Positions 53,185 to 62,406 are shown, counted from the stretch's first letter. The stretch is DNA of 64,000 nt from Rhodoferax sp. (GCA_008015235.1 SSFF01000009.1:54823-118822), one strand, 5' to 3'. A program made the numbers and translations. The notes: generated by a model from the sequence alone, not told the origin.

Positions 53185-53952
53185 ATGAAGGGAAAGCGAA
53201 ACGCTGTAGTCGCTTCCAAAGGCATGAAGCAGCTAGTGCAGGAGCAGTCGCCTCGCATCCGCGCTGCTGCGTCTCAACTTGCTCGTCGTCTTCCTGCAAG
53301 CGTTGAACGCGAAGACCTGGAGCAGGATGGTTATGTTGGTCTCATGGAAGCCATGTTGCGTTGGACGCGCGATACGAACAGCCAACATTTTGACCGCTAC
53401 ATGCAGCAGCGAGCGCGCGGTGCAATGCTTGATGGGCTTCGTGCAATGGACCCCGCAGCACGCAGCGTACGTGCTGAAATGCGGCAGGTCGAGCAGACCA
53501 TTCAGCAACTCAGTCACAGTCTTGGCCGCATACCGCGGGAAGGCGAGGTTGCTCAGGCCATGGGAAAACCATTGCCAGAATACCGCCGCCTGCTTCAGCG
53601 GGCTAACGGCTATAAATTGCTTTCCTTGGATGATTTGGAAGCCGAGGCCGATATGCCCGACTACTTGGAGGTCTGCGCACGCAGCAACCAAGATCCGCTG
53701 GCCGTACTTCAGCGTTCGGCGTTTCGACAGGGACTGAGGCAAGCTCTGGAGGCGCTCGACGCAACTGCGCAGGTAGTTCTTTACCTCTATTACGACGAAG
53801 GTCTGCGGATGCGTGAAATTGGCACCAAATTGGGGGTAGGGGAGTCGAGGGTGTCCCAGCTGCACGCCCATGCCATTGCCGAACTGCGTGCCGCCCTGCA
53901 GTCCCCGGACGCGCGTTTCTCCATGCTCAAACCACGGCGCGCACCGCGCTGA
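53185..53952 (+). CDS. FliA-like (sigma-28 type) RNA polymerase sigma factor
   Basis: The 255 residues match FliA along their length: region 2 (LARRLPASVEREDLEQDGYVGLMEAMLRW...YMQQRARGAMLDGLRAMDPAARSVR), region 3 (VEQTIQQLSHSLGRIPREGEVAQAMG) and region 4 (DATAQVVLYLYYDEGLRMREIGTKLGVGESRVSQLHAHAI). No flagellar or chemotaxis genes are near it. The start is uncertain: the ATG at 53185 has AAGGA almost touching it, and the ATG at 53224 is an alternative. The gene is more AT-rich than its neighbours. It could be the organism's FliA or a second, specialised sigma factor; the location favours the latter. Confidence 0.85.
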   Translation: MKGKRNAVVASKGMKQLVQEQSPRIRAAASQLARRLPASVEREDLEQDGYVGLMEAMLRWTRDTNSQHFDRYMQQRARGAMLDGLRAMDPAARSVRAEMRQVEQTIQQLSHSLGRIPREGEVAQAMGKPLPEYRRLLQRANGYKLLSLDDLEAEADMPDYLEVCARSNQDPLAVLQRSAFRQGLRQALEALDATAQVVLYLYYDEGLRMREIGTKLGVGESRVSQLHAHAIAELRAALQSPDARFSMLKPRRAPR

Positions 53953-54054
53953 AGTGGTACCACCGCAGGGCGGAAATCGCCTTGGCAGGTGCTACATTTC
54001 CTGTCTTTACCCTTACAGAGCGCGGGAGAATGCCGCCCGCCCCGCCCGTGCACC

Positions 54055-54813
54055 ATGGCCAAGAACACGCAGCCCGATTACCCGGAAGTCAATTTTTCTG
54101 AGGAAGGCCCCATTCGCCACCTGCACCTGGGCAGTGAGTGGATCCAGGGCTCCATGCTGGTCGACGCGCCCACCGTGCTGGTGCACGAGTACATCCAGCG
54201 CATGATGGCCTGGCTGCTGTTCATGGACCCCACCACAGTGACCAAACGTCAAGCGGTGCAGTTGGGACTGGGCGCCGGGTCACTCACCAAGTTCTGCCAC
54301 AAAGAGTTGCGCATGAAGACCACCGCCATCGAGTGGAACCCGCAGGTGCTGCACGCCTGCCGTGGCTGGTTCAAGCTGCCCGCCGACAACAGCCGCATGC
54401 GTGTGGTGCTGGCCGATGCAGCGCAAGAGATTCGCAAGCCCGAGTGGCTGGGCGTGGTCGATGCCTTGCAGGTCGATTTGTACGACGAAGAGGCGGCCGC
54501 CCCGGTGCTGGACAGTGCCGATTTCTACCGGGACTGCCGCGCCATGCTCACGGAAGAGGGCTGCATGACGGTCAACCTGTTCGGGCGCAGCTCCAGTTTC
54601 GATGCCAGCGTGGCCAAGATGACCCAGGCTTTTGGTGCGGACGCGATCTGGGCCTTCAAGGCCACGCGGGAAGGCAATACCGTGGTCATGGCCCAGCGCA
54701 CGCCCTCGCGGCCCAAGCGCGCCGTGCTCATGGAGCGTGCCGCCTACATCCAGGAGCACTGGGGCCTGCCCGCCGACAAGTGGGTGCGCGTCTTCAAACC
54801 CGTGGCGGCTTGA
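54055..54813 (+). CDS. Spermidine-synthase-like methyltransferase-fold protein
   Basis: The 252 residues have the Rossmann fold of the SpeE superfamily: AVQLGLGAGSLTKFCHKELRMKTTAIEWNPQVL, MRVVLADAAQEI and VDALQVDLYDEEAAAPVLDSADFYRDCRAML. The DLYD motif occupies the place of the catalytic aspartates of true spermidine synthase, but the polyamine-binding residues are not clearly kept, so the substrate is open. It ends two bases before the ATPase gene, suggesting co-transcription. Confidence 0.75.
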   Translation: MAKNTQPDYPEVNFSEEGPIRHLHLGSEWIQGSMLVDAPTVLVHEYIQRMMAWLLFMDPTTVTKRQAVQLGLGAGSLTKFCHKELRMKTTAIEWNPQVLHACRGWFKLPADNSRMRVVLADAAQEIRKPEWLGVVDALQVDLYDEEAAAPVLDSADFYRDCRAMLTEEGCMTVNLFGRSSSFDASVAKMTQAFGADAIWAFKATREGNTVVMAQRTPSRPKRAVLMERAAYIQEHWGLPADKWVRVFKPVAA

Positions 54814-54815
54814 TC

Positions 54816-56579
54816 ATGCAGAAGAAACCACAGCACCTGGGGCCGCTGAACTGGCGTGTGCTGCTGCAGTGGCTGCATGCAGACGGTGTCATCGGCACCG
54901 AGGAGGCCCAGCGTGTCACGGCGCGCTGCTCGGCGGCCGAAAGTTCCCAGCACCCGCTGTTGCGCCTGGGCAGCGTGTCCATCAAGCGCGCCAGCGATGG
55001 CAAGACCCTGGACGTGGAGCTGCTCACGCAGTGGCTGGCCCAGCACTGTGGTCTGGACTACCTGCGCATCGACCCTCTCAAGGTGGACGTGGGCCGCGTG
55101 GCCGACGCCATGGCCGCCAACTACGCCGAGCGCCACAAGGTGCTGCCGGTGCAGGTCAGCCCGTCGGAAATCGTGGTGGCCACAGCCGAGCCTTTTGTCG
55201 ACGACTGGGTGGGCGAGGTCGAGCGCCAAAGCCGGCGCGGTGTGCGCCGCGTGCTGGCCAACCCGCAGGACATTACCCGTTTCACCGCCGAGTTCTATGC
55301 CCTGGCCAAGTCGGTGCGTGCCGCAGGCAAGGGCGGTGCCAGCTCCGGTGCCAGCTTCGAGCAACTGGTGGAGTTGGGCAAGACCAACAAGCAGCTCGAC
55401 GCCAACGACCAGGGTGTGGTGCAGGTGGTCGACTGGTTGTGGCAATACGCATTCGACCAGCGCGCCAGCGACATCCACCTGGAGCCCCGGCGCGAGCAGG
55501 GTGTCATCCGCTTCCGCATCGACGGCGTGCTGCACCCGGTGTACCAGATGCCGCTGGGCGTGATGAATGCCATGACCGCGCGCATCAAGCTGCTCGGGCG
55601 CATGGACGTGATCGAGCGGCGCCGCCCCCAGGACGGCCGCATCAAGACCCGCGACCTGCGTGGCGACGAAGTGGAAATGCGTATTTCCACCTTGCCCACC
55701 GCCTTTGGCGAAAAGATGGTCATGCGTATCTTCGACCCCGAAGCGGCGGTCAAAGACCTGGACGCGCTGGGCTTCTCGGCCCACGACGCCGCGCGCTGGG
55801 AAGACCTGGTGAAGCGCCCGCACGGCATCATCCTGGTGACCGGGCCCACCGGCTCGGGCAAGACCACCACGCTGTACTCCACCCTCAAGCGCGTGGCCAC
55901 CGAAGAGGTGAACGTCAGCACGGTGGAAGACCCGATCGAAATGATCGAACCTTCCTTCAACCAGACCCAGGCCCAGCCCGCGCTGGACTTCGGCTTTGCC
56001 CAGGGCCTGCGCGCGCTCATGCGACAGGACCCGGACATCATCATGGTGGGTGAAATCCGCGACCTGGAAACGGCCGAAATGGCGGTGCAGGCGGCGCTCA
56101 CGGGCCACCTGGTGTTCAGCACCCTGCACACCAACGACGCGCCTTCGGCCGTCATCCGCCTCATCGAGCTGGGGGTGCCGGCCTACCTCATCAACGCCAC
56201 GCTGCTGGGCGTGCTGGCTCAGCGCCTGGTGCGCATCCTGTGCAAGCACTGCCGTGTGCCCGACCCCGAGGCCAGCCGCGAGGCATTGAGCGAGGTGGTC
56301 AAGCCCTGGCAGATCAACGGCGGCTACAAACCCTACAAGGCCGTGGGCTGTGTGGAGTGCCGCATGACCGGCTACATGGGCCGCATGGGACTGTACGAGC
56401 TGCTCACCGTGAGCGAAGAATTCAAGGACCAGGTGGGCAAGAGCGCCTCCATGGAGGCCCTGCGCCGCCAGGCCGTGACCGACGGCATGCGCCCGCTGCG
56501 CCTGGCCGGTGCACTGCGCGTGGCCGAGGGCCTGACCGTGATGGAAGAGGTGATGGCCGCTACCCCGCCATTGCGCTGA
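54816..56579 (+). CDS. Type II secretion/type IV pilus assembly ATPase (GspE/PilB family)
   Basis: The 587 residues have an N-terminal GspE_N-type domain and a C-terminal ATPase: Asp box FDQRASDIHLEP, Walker A GPTGSGKTT (343-351), Walker B DPDIIMVGEIRD, His box TGHLVFSTLHTNDA, and the zinc tetracysteine CKHC...CVEC. Such ATPases power pilus or secretion pseudopilus assembly at the inner membrane. No pilin, GspF or secretin genes are adjacent, so the machine it serves is not shown. The ATG at 54816 is chosen; the much longer open frame to the left is the SpeE-like gene read out of frame. Confidence 0.92.
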   Translation: MQKKPQHLGPLNWRVLLQWLHADGVIGTEEAQRVTARCSAAESSQHPLLRLGSVSIKRASDGKTLDVELLTQWLAQHCGLDYLRIDPLKVDVGRVADAMAANYAERHKVLPVQVSPSEIVVATAEPFVDDWVGEVERQSRRGVRRVLANPQDITRFTAEFYALAKSVRAAGKGGASSGASFEQLVELGKTNKQLDANDQGVVQVVDWLWQYAFDQRASDIHLEPRREQGVIRFRIDGVLHPVYQMPLGVMNAMTARIKLLGRMDVIERRRPQDGRIKTRDLRGDEVEMRISTLPTAFGEKMVMRIFDPEAAVKDLDALGFSAHDAARWEDLVKRPHGIILVTGPTGSGKTTTLYSTLKRVATEEVNVSTVEDPIEMIEPSFNQTQAQPALDFGFAQGLRALMRQDPDIIMVGEIRDLETAEMAVQAALTGHLVFSTLHTNDAPSAVIRLIELGVPAYLINATLLGVLAQRLVRILCKHCRVPDPEASREALSEVVKPWQINGGYKPYKAVGCVECRMTGYMGRMGLYELLTVSEEFKDQVGKSASMEALRRQAVTDGMRPLRLAGALRVAEGLTVMEEVMAATPPLR

Positions 56580-56580
56580 A

Positions 56581-57879
56581 ATGAATATGACTACTCCGCT
56601 GACCCTCCACCCCGACCGCATGGCGCTGCACAACGAAGTGCATGCCCGTCCTCCCGAAGCGCTGGAATCCAACCTGGCCATTTCGCAGATCGTCATGGTC
56701 TGCAACGCGGCCGAGCGCGAAGCCAGCCGCGCCCACATTGCTGCGCTGGCACGCGACCACCACCTGGCCCAGCCCGATGCCGGCTCCACCCACGCCCGGC
56801 TCGACTTTGGCCTGTACCGCCTGCGTTGGGAACTGCACACCGAGTTCATCACCTGGACCTTCACCTGCCCGCTCAAGGGGCCGGAAACCGGCGAGCGCGT
56901 GCCCGACGTGGCCATTGCCGCGGTACCCCAGCGCTGGCTTGCGCAGCTGCCGGGCAAGTGCCTGGCGGCCATGCACATGTGGGTGTTGCCGATCAAGGGC
57001 TTCAGCACCGACCGCGTGCTGCAGAACATCCTGCACGAGGAAACCCTGGTGGCCTCCACCGTGGCCGACGGCTATGGCGAGGTCTATACCGACTTTGCCG
57101 TGCATGCCGACGGTTACTCGCGCATGCTGCTGCTGGCCGGTGGCATGACACCCCGGCGCCTGGGCCGACTGGTGCAGAACCTGCTGGAAATCGAGACCTA
57201 CCGCATGGCCGCACTGTTGGGTTTGCCTGCGGCACGCTCGGCCTCCAATGTGCTGGCCAGCGCCGAGCGTGAACTGGCCGAGCTGGCCGAGTCCATTCGC
57301 TCGGCCACGCGCGAGAACGAACCCGAGCTGCTGGACCGCCTTACGCGCCTGGCCGGCCAGGTGGAAAGCCAGCACGCCGCCACGCACTCGCGCTTTTCAG
57401 CCAGTGCCGCCTATTTCGAACTGGTGGACAAGCGCATCAACGACATTGCCGAGTCGCGTCTGGCCGGCATGCAGACCATCCGCGAGTTCATGGACCGCCG
57501 CCTCACCCCGGCACGCAGCACCTGTGCCTGGGCGGCGCGCCGCCAGGACGCGCTGTCGCAACGGGTATCGCGCATCAGCAACCTGCTGCGCACGCGCGTG
57601 GAGATCGAGCAGCAGCAAAGCAGCCAGCAGCTGCTGGCGGCCCAGATTAGCCGCCAGGACACCCAGCTCAAGCTGCAGTCCACGGTGGAAGGCCTGTCGG
57701 TGGCGGCCATCAGCTACTACATCGTCGGTTTGGTGACCTACCTGGCCAAGGGGGCTGAGCACGTGGGCTGGCCGGTGGCGCCGGAAATGACGGCAGCCAT
57801 CACCATTCCGTTTGTCGTGGGGGGAGTCTGGTGGTCGCTGCGCCGCATGCACCATAGTCTTTTCCAAAAGGCCCATTGA
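56581..57879 (+). CDS. DUF3422 family membrane protein
   Basis: The 432 residues open with the family hallmark HPDRMALHNEVHARPPEALESN, continue through a coiled-coil-rich middle (SASNVLASAERELAELAESIRSAT) and end with two membrane helices (AAISYYIVGLVTYLAKG and ITIPFVVGGVWWSL). DUF3422 proteins are common in proteobacteria; function unknown. It starts one base after the ATPase stop, so it is probably in the same transcript. Confidence 0.85.
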   Translation: MNMTTPLTLHPDRMALHNEVHARPPEALESNLAISQIVMVCNAAEREASRAHIAALARDHHLAQPDAGSTHARLDFGLYRLRWELHTEFITWTFTCPLKGPETGERVPDVAIAAVPQRWLAQLPGKCLAAMHMWVLPIKGFSTDRVLQNILHEETLVASTVADGYGEVYTDFAVHADGYSRMLLLAGGMTPRRLGRLVQNLLEIETYRMAALLGLPAARSASNVLASAERELAELAESIRSATRENEPELLDRLTRLAGQVESQHAATHSRFSASAAYFELVDKRINDIAESRLAGMQTIREFMDRRLTPARSTCAWAARRQDALSQRVSRISNLLRTRVEIEQQQSSQQLLAAQISRQDTQLKLQSTVEGLSVAAISYYIVGLVTYLAKGAEHVGWPVAPEMTAAITIPFVVGGVWWSLRRMHHSLFQKAH

Positions 57880-57903
57880 GGACGCAATAGGATTTGCCAA
57901 TCT

Positions 57904-57920
57904 GATTGATTGGATCAATC
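57904..57920. promoter_or_regulatory. Palindrome upstream of ahpC
   Basis: GATTGAT-TGG-ATCAATC is a perfect seven-base inverted repeat with a three-base spacer, 74 bases before ahpC. The spacer is too short for a standard Fnr site and the arms do not match OxyR, so the regulator is unknown. Confidence 0.5.
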
Positions 57921-57994
57921 AAACCACAAACGCCCATAGAAGGCATAAGATTCACCCCGTTCCCTGTAGAACGTAACCAAGAGGAAATAACACC

Positions 57995-58570
57995 ATGTCT
58001 TTGATCAATACCCAAGTCCAGCCTTTCAAGACCACCGCTTTCGTCAACCGCAACGGCAAGGGTGAGTTCATCGAAGTGAGCGACGCTTCCCTCAAGGGCA
58101 AGTGGTCTGTGCTGATCTTCATGCCTGCTGCCTTCACCTTCAACTGCCCCACCGAAATCGAAGACGCAGCCGACAACTACGCTGCCTTCCAGGCAGCCGG
58201 TGCCGAGGTGTACATCGTCACCACCGACACCCACTTCTCGCACAAGGTGTGGCACGAAACTTCCCCCGCCGTGGGCAAGGCCAAGTTCCCCCTGGTGGGC
58301 GACCCCACCCACGCGCTGACCCGCGCCTTTGGCGTGCACATTGAAGAAGAAGGCCTGGCTCTGCGCGGTACCTTCATCATCAACCCCGAAGGCCAGATCA
58401 AGACCCTGGAAATCCACTCCAACGAAATCGCCCGCGACGTGTCCGAGACCCTGCGCAAGCTGAAGGCTGCCCAGTACACCGCCGCCAACCCCGGCCAAGT
58501 GTGCCCCGCCAAGTGGAAGGAAGGCGCCAAGACTTTGGCTCCTTCCCTGGACCTGGTCGGCAAGATCTAA
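57995..58570 (+). CDS. ahpC: Peroxiredoxin AhpC
   Basis: The 191 residues have the peroxidatic cysteine Cys51 in FMPAAFTFNCPTE and a resolving cysteine near residue 170 in GQVCPAKW, the typical 2-Cys AhpC layout, with FPLVGDPTHALTRAFGV and RGTFIINPEGQI in place. It reduces hydrogen peroxide, organic peroxides and peroxynitrite using AhpF. The start has AGAGGA ten bases upstream. A terminator follows. Confidence 0.95.
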   Translation: MSLINTQVQPFKTTAFVNRNGKGEFIEVSDASLKGKWSVLIFMPAAFTFNCPTEIEDAADNYAAFQAAGAEVYIVTTDTHFSHKVWHETSPAVGKAKFPLVGDPTHALTRAFGVHIEEEGLALRGTFIINPEGQIKTLEIHSNEIARDVSETLRKLKAAQYTAANPGQVCPAKWKEGAKTLAPSLDLVGKI

Positions 58571-58614
58571 TCCAGATTCAGCCTCGGCCCGGCGCCCCGC
58601 AAGGGGTGCCCACA

Positions 58615-58662
58615 AGCCGGACTGCGTCAAGGTGCCCGTGCGCCTTGCCGTCCGGCTTTTTT
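58615..58662 (+). terminator. Rho-independent terminator after ahpC
   Basis: AGCCGGAC pairs with GTCCGGCT, with an inner AAGG/CCTT pair, and is followed by TTTTTT. It is 45 bases after the ahpC stop and before ahpF, so ahpC should be expressed above ahpF. Confidence 0.8.
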
Positions 58663-58679
58663 GTACCCAAAATTAGCCT

Positions 58680-58724
58680 ATTGCCCGCACAAACATTGCG
58701 TAAGTAGCTATCAAATCAGTAGTA
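58680..58724 (+). repeat. 45-bp dispersed element, copy 8
   Basis: ATTGCCCGC, nine bases, GCGTAAGTAGCTA, nine bases, TAGTA, with the family's spacing. It ends 13 bases before the ahpF start codon, so it would form part of the ahpF leader. Confidence 0.6.
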
Positions 58725-58737
58725 ACAGGAGTTCACC

Positions 58738-60294
58738 ATGCTCGACGACACCCTCAAAGCCCAACTCGCCGCCTACCTGGAGCGCGTGACGCTGCCCTTC
58801 GAAATGGTGGCCTCCCTGGACGACAGCGAAACCAGCCGCGACATGCGCTCGCTGCTGGAAACCATCCAGAGCCTGCGCGCCGACAAGATCAGCGTGCGCT
58901 TTGACGGTAACGACGCTCGCAAGCCTTCTTTCAGCCTGCAGCGTGCGGGTGCCACCAACAGCCTGCGCTTTGCCGGCCTGCCACTGGGCCACGAATTCAC
59001 CTCGCTGGTGCTTGCCCTGCTGTGGACCGGCGGACACCCGCCGAAGGAAGAGCAGGAGGTGATGGACCAGATCAAGAGCCTGGACGGTGACTTCAACTTC
59101 GAGGTCTACATGAGCCTCACCTGCCACAACTGCCCGGATGTGGTGCAGGCCCTCTCGCTCATGGCCATCCTCAACCCCAAGATCAAGACCACCGTCATCG
59201 AAGGCGGCGCCTTCCAGGACGAAGTGGAAAAGCGCCAGATCATGGCCGTGCCCATGGTCTTCCTGAATGGCCAGGTGTTCGGCTCCGGCCGCATGGAAGT
59301 GGCAGAGATCGTCGCCAAACTCGACACCAACAGCGCCGAACGAGAAGCCGCCAAGATGAACGCCAAGGAAGCGTACGACGTGCTCATCGTCGGTGGTGGC
59401 CCCGCTGGTGCGGCCGCTGCTGTGTACGCCGCCCGCAAGGGCATCCGCGTGGGTGTGGCGGCCGAGCGCTTTGGCGGCCAGGTGAACGACACCCTGGGCA
59501 TCGAAAACTACATCTCCATCCAGGAAACCACCGGCCCCAAGCTCGCCGCCGACCTGGAAGCCCACGCACGCTCCTACGGCGTGGACATCATGAACCTGCA
59601 GCGCGCCGACAAAATCGTGCCCGCCGCAGCGCCCGGTGGCTTGACCGAGGTGGTCATGGCCAATGGCGGCAGCCTCAAGGCCAAGACCGTCATCCTGAGT
59701 ACCGGCGCGCGCTGGCGCAATGTGAACGTGCCCGGCGAAGCCGAGTACAAGAACAAGGGCGTGGCCTACTGCCCGCACTGCGACGGCCCCCTGTTCAAAG
59801 GCAAGGACGTGGCAGTGATCGGCGGTGGTAACAGCGGTGTGGAAGCTGCCATCGACCTGGCGGGTGTGGTCAATCACGTGACCGTGTTCGAGTTCATGCC
59901 CGAGCTGAAAGCCGACGCCGTGCTGGTGAAAAAGCTGCAAAGCCTGCCCAATGTCACCACCCACACCAACGCCCAGACCACCGAAATCACCGGGGCCGAG
60001 GGCAAGGTGAACGGCATCAAGTACAAGAACCGCGAAACCGGCGTGGAAACCCTGGTGCCGCTGGAAGGCGTGTTCGTGCAGATTGGCCTGGTGCCCAACA
60101 CCGAGTTCCTGCGCGGCACCGTGGAGCTGAGCAAGTTCGGTGAAATCATCATCGACGCCAAGGGCCACACCAACGTGCCCGGCGTGTTCGCCGCCGGCGA
60201 CTGCACCACCGTGCCCTACAAGCAGATCGTCATTGCCGCAGGGGCGGGGGCAACGGCGGCGCTGAGCGCGTTTGACCATCTGATCCGGCACTGA
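58738..60294 (+). CDS. ahpF: Alkyl hydroperoxide reductase flavoprotein AhpF
   Basis: The 518 residues have an N-terminal double thioredoxin-fold domain with redox pair [10 protein letters not shown], then a thioredoxin-reductase-like half: FAD site [22 protein letters not shown], CxxC in [16 protein letters not shown] site [17 protein letters not shown] and the closing [26 protein letters not shown]. It reduces AhpC with NADH. An AGGAG ribosome site precedes the ATG. A hairpin (60306-60326) follows. Confidence 0.95.
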   Translation: MLDDTLKAQLAAYLERVTLPFEMVASLDDSETSRDMRSLLETIQSLRADKISVRFDGNDARKPSFSLQRAGATNSLRFAGLPLGHEFTSLVLALLWTGGHPPKEEQEVMDQIKSLDGDFNFEVYMSLTCHNCPDVVQALSLMAILNPKIKTTVIEGGAFQDEVEKRQIMAVPMVFLNGQVFGSGRMEVAEIVAKLDTNSAEREAAKMNAKEAYDVLIVGGGPAGAAAAVYAARKGIRVGVAAERFGGQVNDTLGIENYISIQETTGPKLAADLEAHARSYGVDIMNLQRADKIVPAAAPGGLTEVVMANGGSLKAKTVILSTGARWRNVNVPGEAEYKNKGVAYCPHCDGPLFKGKDVAVIGGGNSGVEAAIDLAGVVNHVTVFEFMPELKADAVLVKKLQSLPNVTTHTNAQTTEITGAEGKVNGIKYKNRETGVETLVPLEGVFVQIGLVPNTEFLRGTVELSKFGEIIIDAKGHTNVPGVFAAGDCTTVPYKQIVIAAGAGATAALSAFDHLIRH

Positions 60295-60305
60295 GCGTGG
60301 AGCAG

Positions 60306-60326
60306 GGCAGGGCGTTGGGCCCTGCC
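60306..60326. terminator. Hairpin between ahpF and the integrase gene
   Basis: GGCAGGGC and GCCCTGCC form an eight-base stem with a short loop, 12 bases after the ahpF stop. The T tract is weak. It separates two convergent genes. Confidence 0.55.
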
Positions 60327-60417
60327 TGTGCTTTTGGGCTGATCTATATGCGAAATGTGAGGCTTCCCGGCATATTCATTGAGTAGGTCGCTTCATTTTT
60401 TATAGCAAATGGACAGG

Positions 60418-61425
60418 TTATTCCGTAATGAGCGCATCCAGCGGACTTGCCGTGCCACCAGCCGCTACCTTGAGCACATGGGTGTAGATCATGGTGGTGG
60501 ATACATCGCTGTGGCCCAGCAGCTCCTGCACGGTGCGAATGTCGGTGCCGCCTTGCAGCAGGTGGGTGGCAAAGCTGTGGCGCAGGGTGTGGACAGATAC
60601 CGGGTTGGCAATACCTGCCTGCACCACGGCTTTCTTCAGGGCGCGCTGCAAACGCTCCTCAAACAGGTGGTGCCTGCGTTCCACGCCACTACGCGGGTCG
60701 ATCGACAAGGTCGGCGAAGGGAACAACCAAAACCAAGCCCATGTGTATCCCACCTTCGGATACTTGCCCTCCAGTGCGTAGGGCACTTCAACGCCACCGC
60801 GCTGCGCTTGTCGGTCTGCTTCCCACTGCGCACGTGCTGCCAGCAGTTGGCGGCGCAGGTCAGCTACCAAGGTGCGCGGTAGCATCACCACGCGGTCCTT
60901 GTTCCCCTTGGCCTCGCGGACGACGATGGCATGGCGGTCGAAATCGACGTCCTTGATGCGCAAGCGCATACCTTCCATCAGGCGCATGCCCGTGCCGTAC
61001 AGCAGCCTGGCCAACAAAGCGGTCACGCCGTCCATCTGCGCCAGCAAGGCTGCCACTTCATCCTTGGTCAGAACGGAAGGAATACGCTTGGTTTGCTGTG
61101 GCCGACCGATGTTGGAGAGCCAAGGCAAGTCAATCGCCAGTACCTCGCGGTAGAGGAACAACAAGGCGCTGAGTGCTTGGTTGTGGGTGGACGCTGAAAT
61201 CTTGCGCTCGTTGGCCAGCATGCCCAGGAACGCCTCTACTTCGGCTGCGCCCATGTCCCTTGGGTGGCGCATGCCTGCCCCCTGGGCAGCTGACCAACGG
61301 ATGAAAAAGCGCACCCAGTACAGATAGGCTTTTTCGGTTTTGAGGCTATAGTGCAAATAACGAACCCGCTCACGCACCTGGTCCAGAAGGCGGGGAGATT
61401 GCAACAAGGGAGTGACGGGTTTCAT
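60418..61425 (-). CDS. intI: Integron integrase IntI
   Basis: The 335 residues are a tyrosine recombinase: first arginine in [50 protein letters not shown]. It also has the patch found only in integron integrases ([20 protein letters not shown]...[25 protein letters not shown]). It cuts and joins attI and attC sites to capture gene cassettes. It reads away from the cassettes, the usual integron layout. The start lies just downstream of a LexA box and a good promoter, so expression should rise with DNA damage. No truncation or missing catalytic residue is seen. Confidence 0.95.
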   Translation of the reverse strand: MKPVTPLLQSPRLLDQVRERVRYLHYSLKTEKAYLYWVRFFIRWSAAQGAGMRHPRDMGAAEVEAFLGMLANERKISASTHNQALSALLFLYREVLAIDLPWLSNIGRPQQTKRIPSVLTKDEVAALLAQMDGVTALLARLLYGTGMRLMEGMRLRIKDVDFDRHAIVVREAKGNKDRVVMLPRTLVADLRRQLLAARAQWEADRQAQRGGVEVPYALEGKYPKVGYTWAWFWLFPSPTLSIDPRSGVERRHHLFEERLQRALKKAVVQAGIANPVSVHTLRHSFATHLLQGGTDIRTVQELLGHSDVSTTMIYTHVLKVAAGGTASPLDALITE

Positions 61426-61438
61426 GGAAAATTTATAC

Positions 61439-61454
61439 CTGTATATTTGTACAG
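61439..61454 (-). promoter_or_regulatory. LexA (SOS) box in the intI promoter
   Basis: CTGTATATTTGTACAG fits the CTGT-N8-ACAG consensus exactly. It overlaps the -10 element at 61453-61458 and lies 14 bases before the intI start, so LexA would block transcription until the SOS response. Confidence 0.8.
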
Positions 61455-61481
61455 CATACAGGCCGCCAGCCCAATGTTCAA
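61453..61481 (-). promoter_or_regulatory. Promoter of intI
   Basis: On the minus strand TTGAAC (61481-61476), a 17-base spacer and TATGCT (61458-61453) form a good sigma-70 promoter. Confidence 0.65.
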
Positions 61482-61499
61482 GCGGGTTTCAGGCTTTTC

Positions 61500-61566
61500 C
61501 CGAAAAGTATGTATCGGTGGACTCTGGGTGTATCCACCGCGTTTTGCCGTCTACATTACGTTAAGT
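61500..61566 (+). other. attI recombination site (approximate extent)
   Basis: The core GTTAAGT (61560-61566) fits the simple-site consensus GTTRRRY, and crossover would fall after its G. The inverted repeat CGGTGGA/TCCACCG (61515-61539) lies inside. The left boundary is a guess because attI sequences are not conserved between integrons. Confidence 0.65.
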
Positions 61567-61583
61567 CGCACTAGGGAAGCGCT

Positions 61584-61871
61584 ATGAATTCAAGCGAGCA
61601 CGAGCCAAGCACAGAGTTGCTGGAGGATGCCACCCACTCCATTGAATTGCGCGTAGATCGCAAAAGCGGTGATGTCTATCTTGCCGCTACTAGCAGGCTG
61701 GCACTTCGGGAACTGGCGCTCACTCTTTTGAACCAAGCCGAGGCCGGATTGGACTGGAGTGAGTATTACCCTTTGGGCGTAGATGGGTCGTGGCTTGTTG
61801 TGAATGGTGCGCGCTTCACCGAGGAAAGTTCGAGACTTTTCGTGTCCATAGGGCGTCGGCATGCGTCTTAA
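61584..61871 (+). CDS. Cassette 1: protein of unknown function
   Basis: The 95 residues start MNSSEHEPSTELLEDATHSIELRV and continue LAATSRLALRELALTLLNQAEAGLDWSEYYPLGVDGSWLVVNG. The sequence looks like a small soluble alpha/beta protein. It is the first cassette after attI (cassette 61561-61928) and so the most strongly expressed if a promoter lies in attI or intI. No family recognised; its stop overlaps attC1. Confidence 0.7.
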   Translation: MNSSEHEPSTELLEDATHSIELRVDRKSGDVYLAATSRLALRELALTLLNQAEAGLDWSEYYPLGVDGSWLVVNGARFTEESSRLFVSIGRRHAS

Positions 61872-61934
61872 CAGGTTGCTCGATCCGACCCGCTATGGCA
61901 AGCCTTCGCGGCCGGCTCAGCGCTAACGTTAAAC
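61866..61934 (+). other. attC1
   Basis: The site runs from TCTTAAC to GTTAAAC, 69 bases, with inner pairing arms around CGACC...GGCCGG. The right core GTTAAAC fits GTTRRRY. The left core has one mismatch. Confidence 0.7.
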
Positions 61935-61938
61935 GGCC

Positions 61939-62406
61939 ATGAAACCTGTCTTGCGTACCCGACCAAAAATCGGCGATGTCATTGAAATCACAGTGGGTGC
62001 CGGGTTCGGTTACGCGCAATACACACACAAGCATTCGACATATGGCGCGTTGCTTCGCGTGTTACCTCAAGTTTTTGAGACTAGGCCGGCTGATTTCTCA
62101 TGGGTGGCCATTGCGGTGCCGCAGTTTTTGACGTTCTTTCCACTGGGTGCTGCGTGCAGCAGAGGGATAGTCCAAATAGTGGGCGCCCAACCCTTGTCAC
62201 CTGAGGCACAAGTGTTTCCGTTGTTTCGCTCAAGTGCAGGAATGGGAAATGAAAGGGGGCCGTGGTGGTTCTGGGATGGAAGCAAGGAATGGCGCATCGG
62301 AGACTTGAAGCCTGGAATGGAAAAGCTTCCGCTCCGAGGTGTAATCAACGACACGCTTTTAGTGGAACGAATCAAGGAGGGATGGCGCCATGAAATGGTC
62401 GTTTAA
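61939..62406 (+). CDS. Cassette 2: Imm26-like protein
   Basis: The 155 residues begin MKPVLRTRPKIGDVIEITVGAGFGYAQYTHKHSTYGALLRVLP. Later segments are FLTFFPLGAACSRGIVQIVG and WWFWDGSKEWRIGDLKPGMEKLPLRGVINDTLLVERIKEGW. The GDVIEI...GYAQYTHKH opening resembles the Imm26 family of immunity proteins and similar proteins common in integron cassettes. A protective role against a toxin is inferred from that resemblance only. Confidence 0.7.
   Translation: MKPVLRTRPKIGDVIEITVGAGFGYAQYTHKHSTYGALLRVLPQVFETRPADFSWVAIAVPQFLTFFPLGAACSRGIVQIVGAQPLSPEAQVFPLFRSSAGMGNERGPWWFWDGSKEWRIGDLKPGMEKLPLRGVINDTLLVERIKEGWRHEMVV

Noticed and set aside
52906..53188. Two small overlapping frames (75 and 77 codons) on opposite strands
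   Set aside because: No ribosome site, no protein-like pattern, and the palindrome and probable promoter of the sigma factor lie inside them.
54138..54815. N-terminal extension of the GspE/PilB frame
   Set aside because: It runs through the SpeE-like gene out of frame; the ATG at 54816 gives the normal family length.
54744..57059. A 771-codon minus-strand frame across the ATPase and DUF3422 genes
   Set aside because: Mirror frame of strongly coding plus-strand genes with GspE motifs; long open antisense frames are expected at this GC content.
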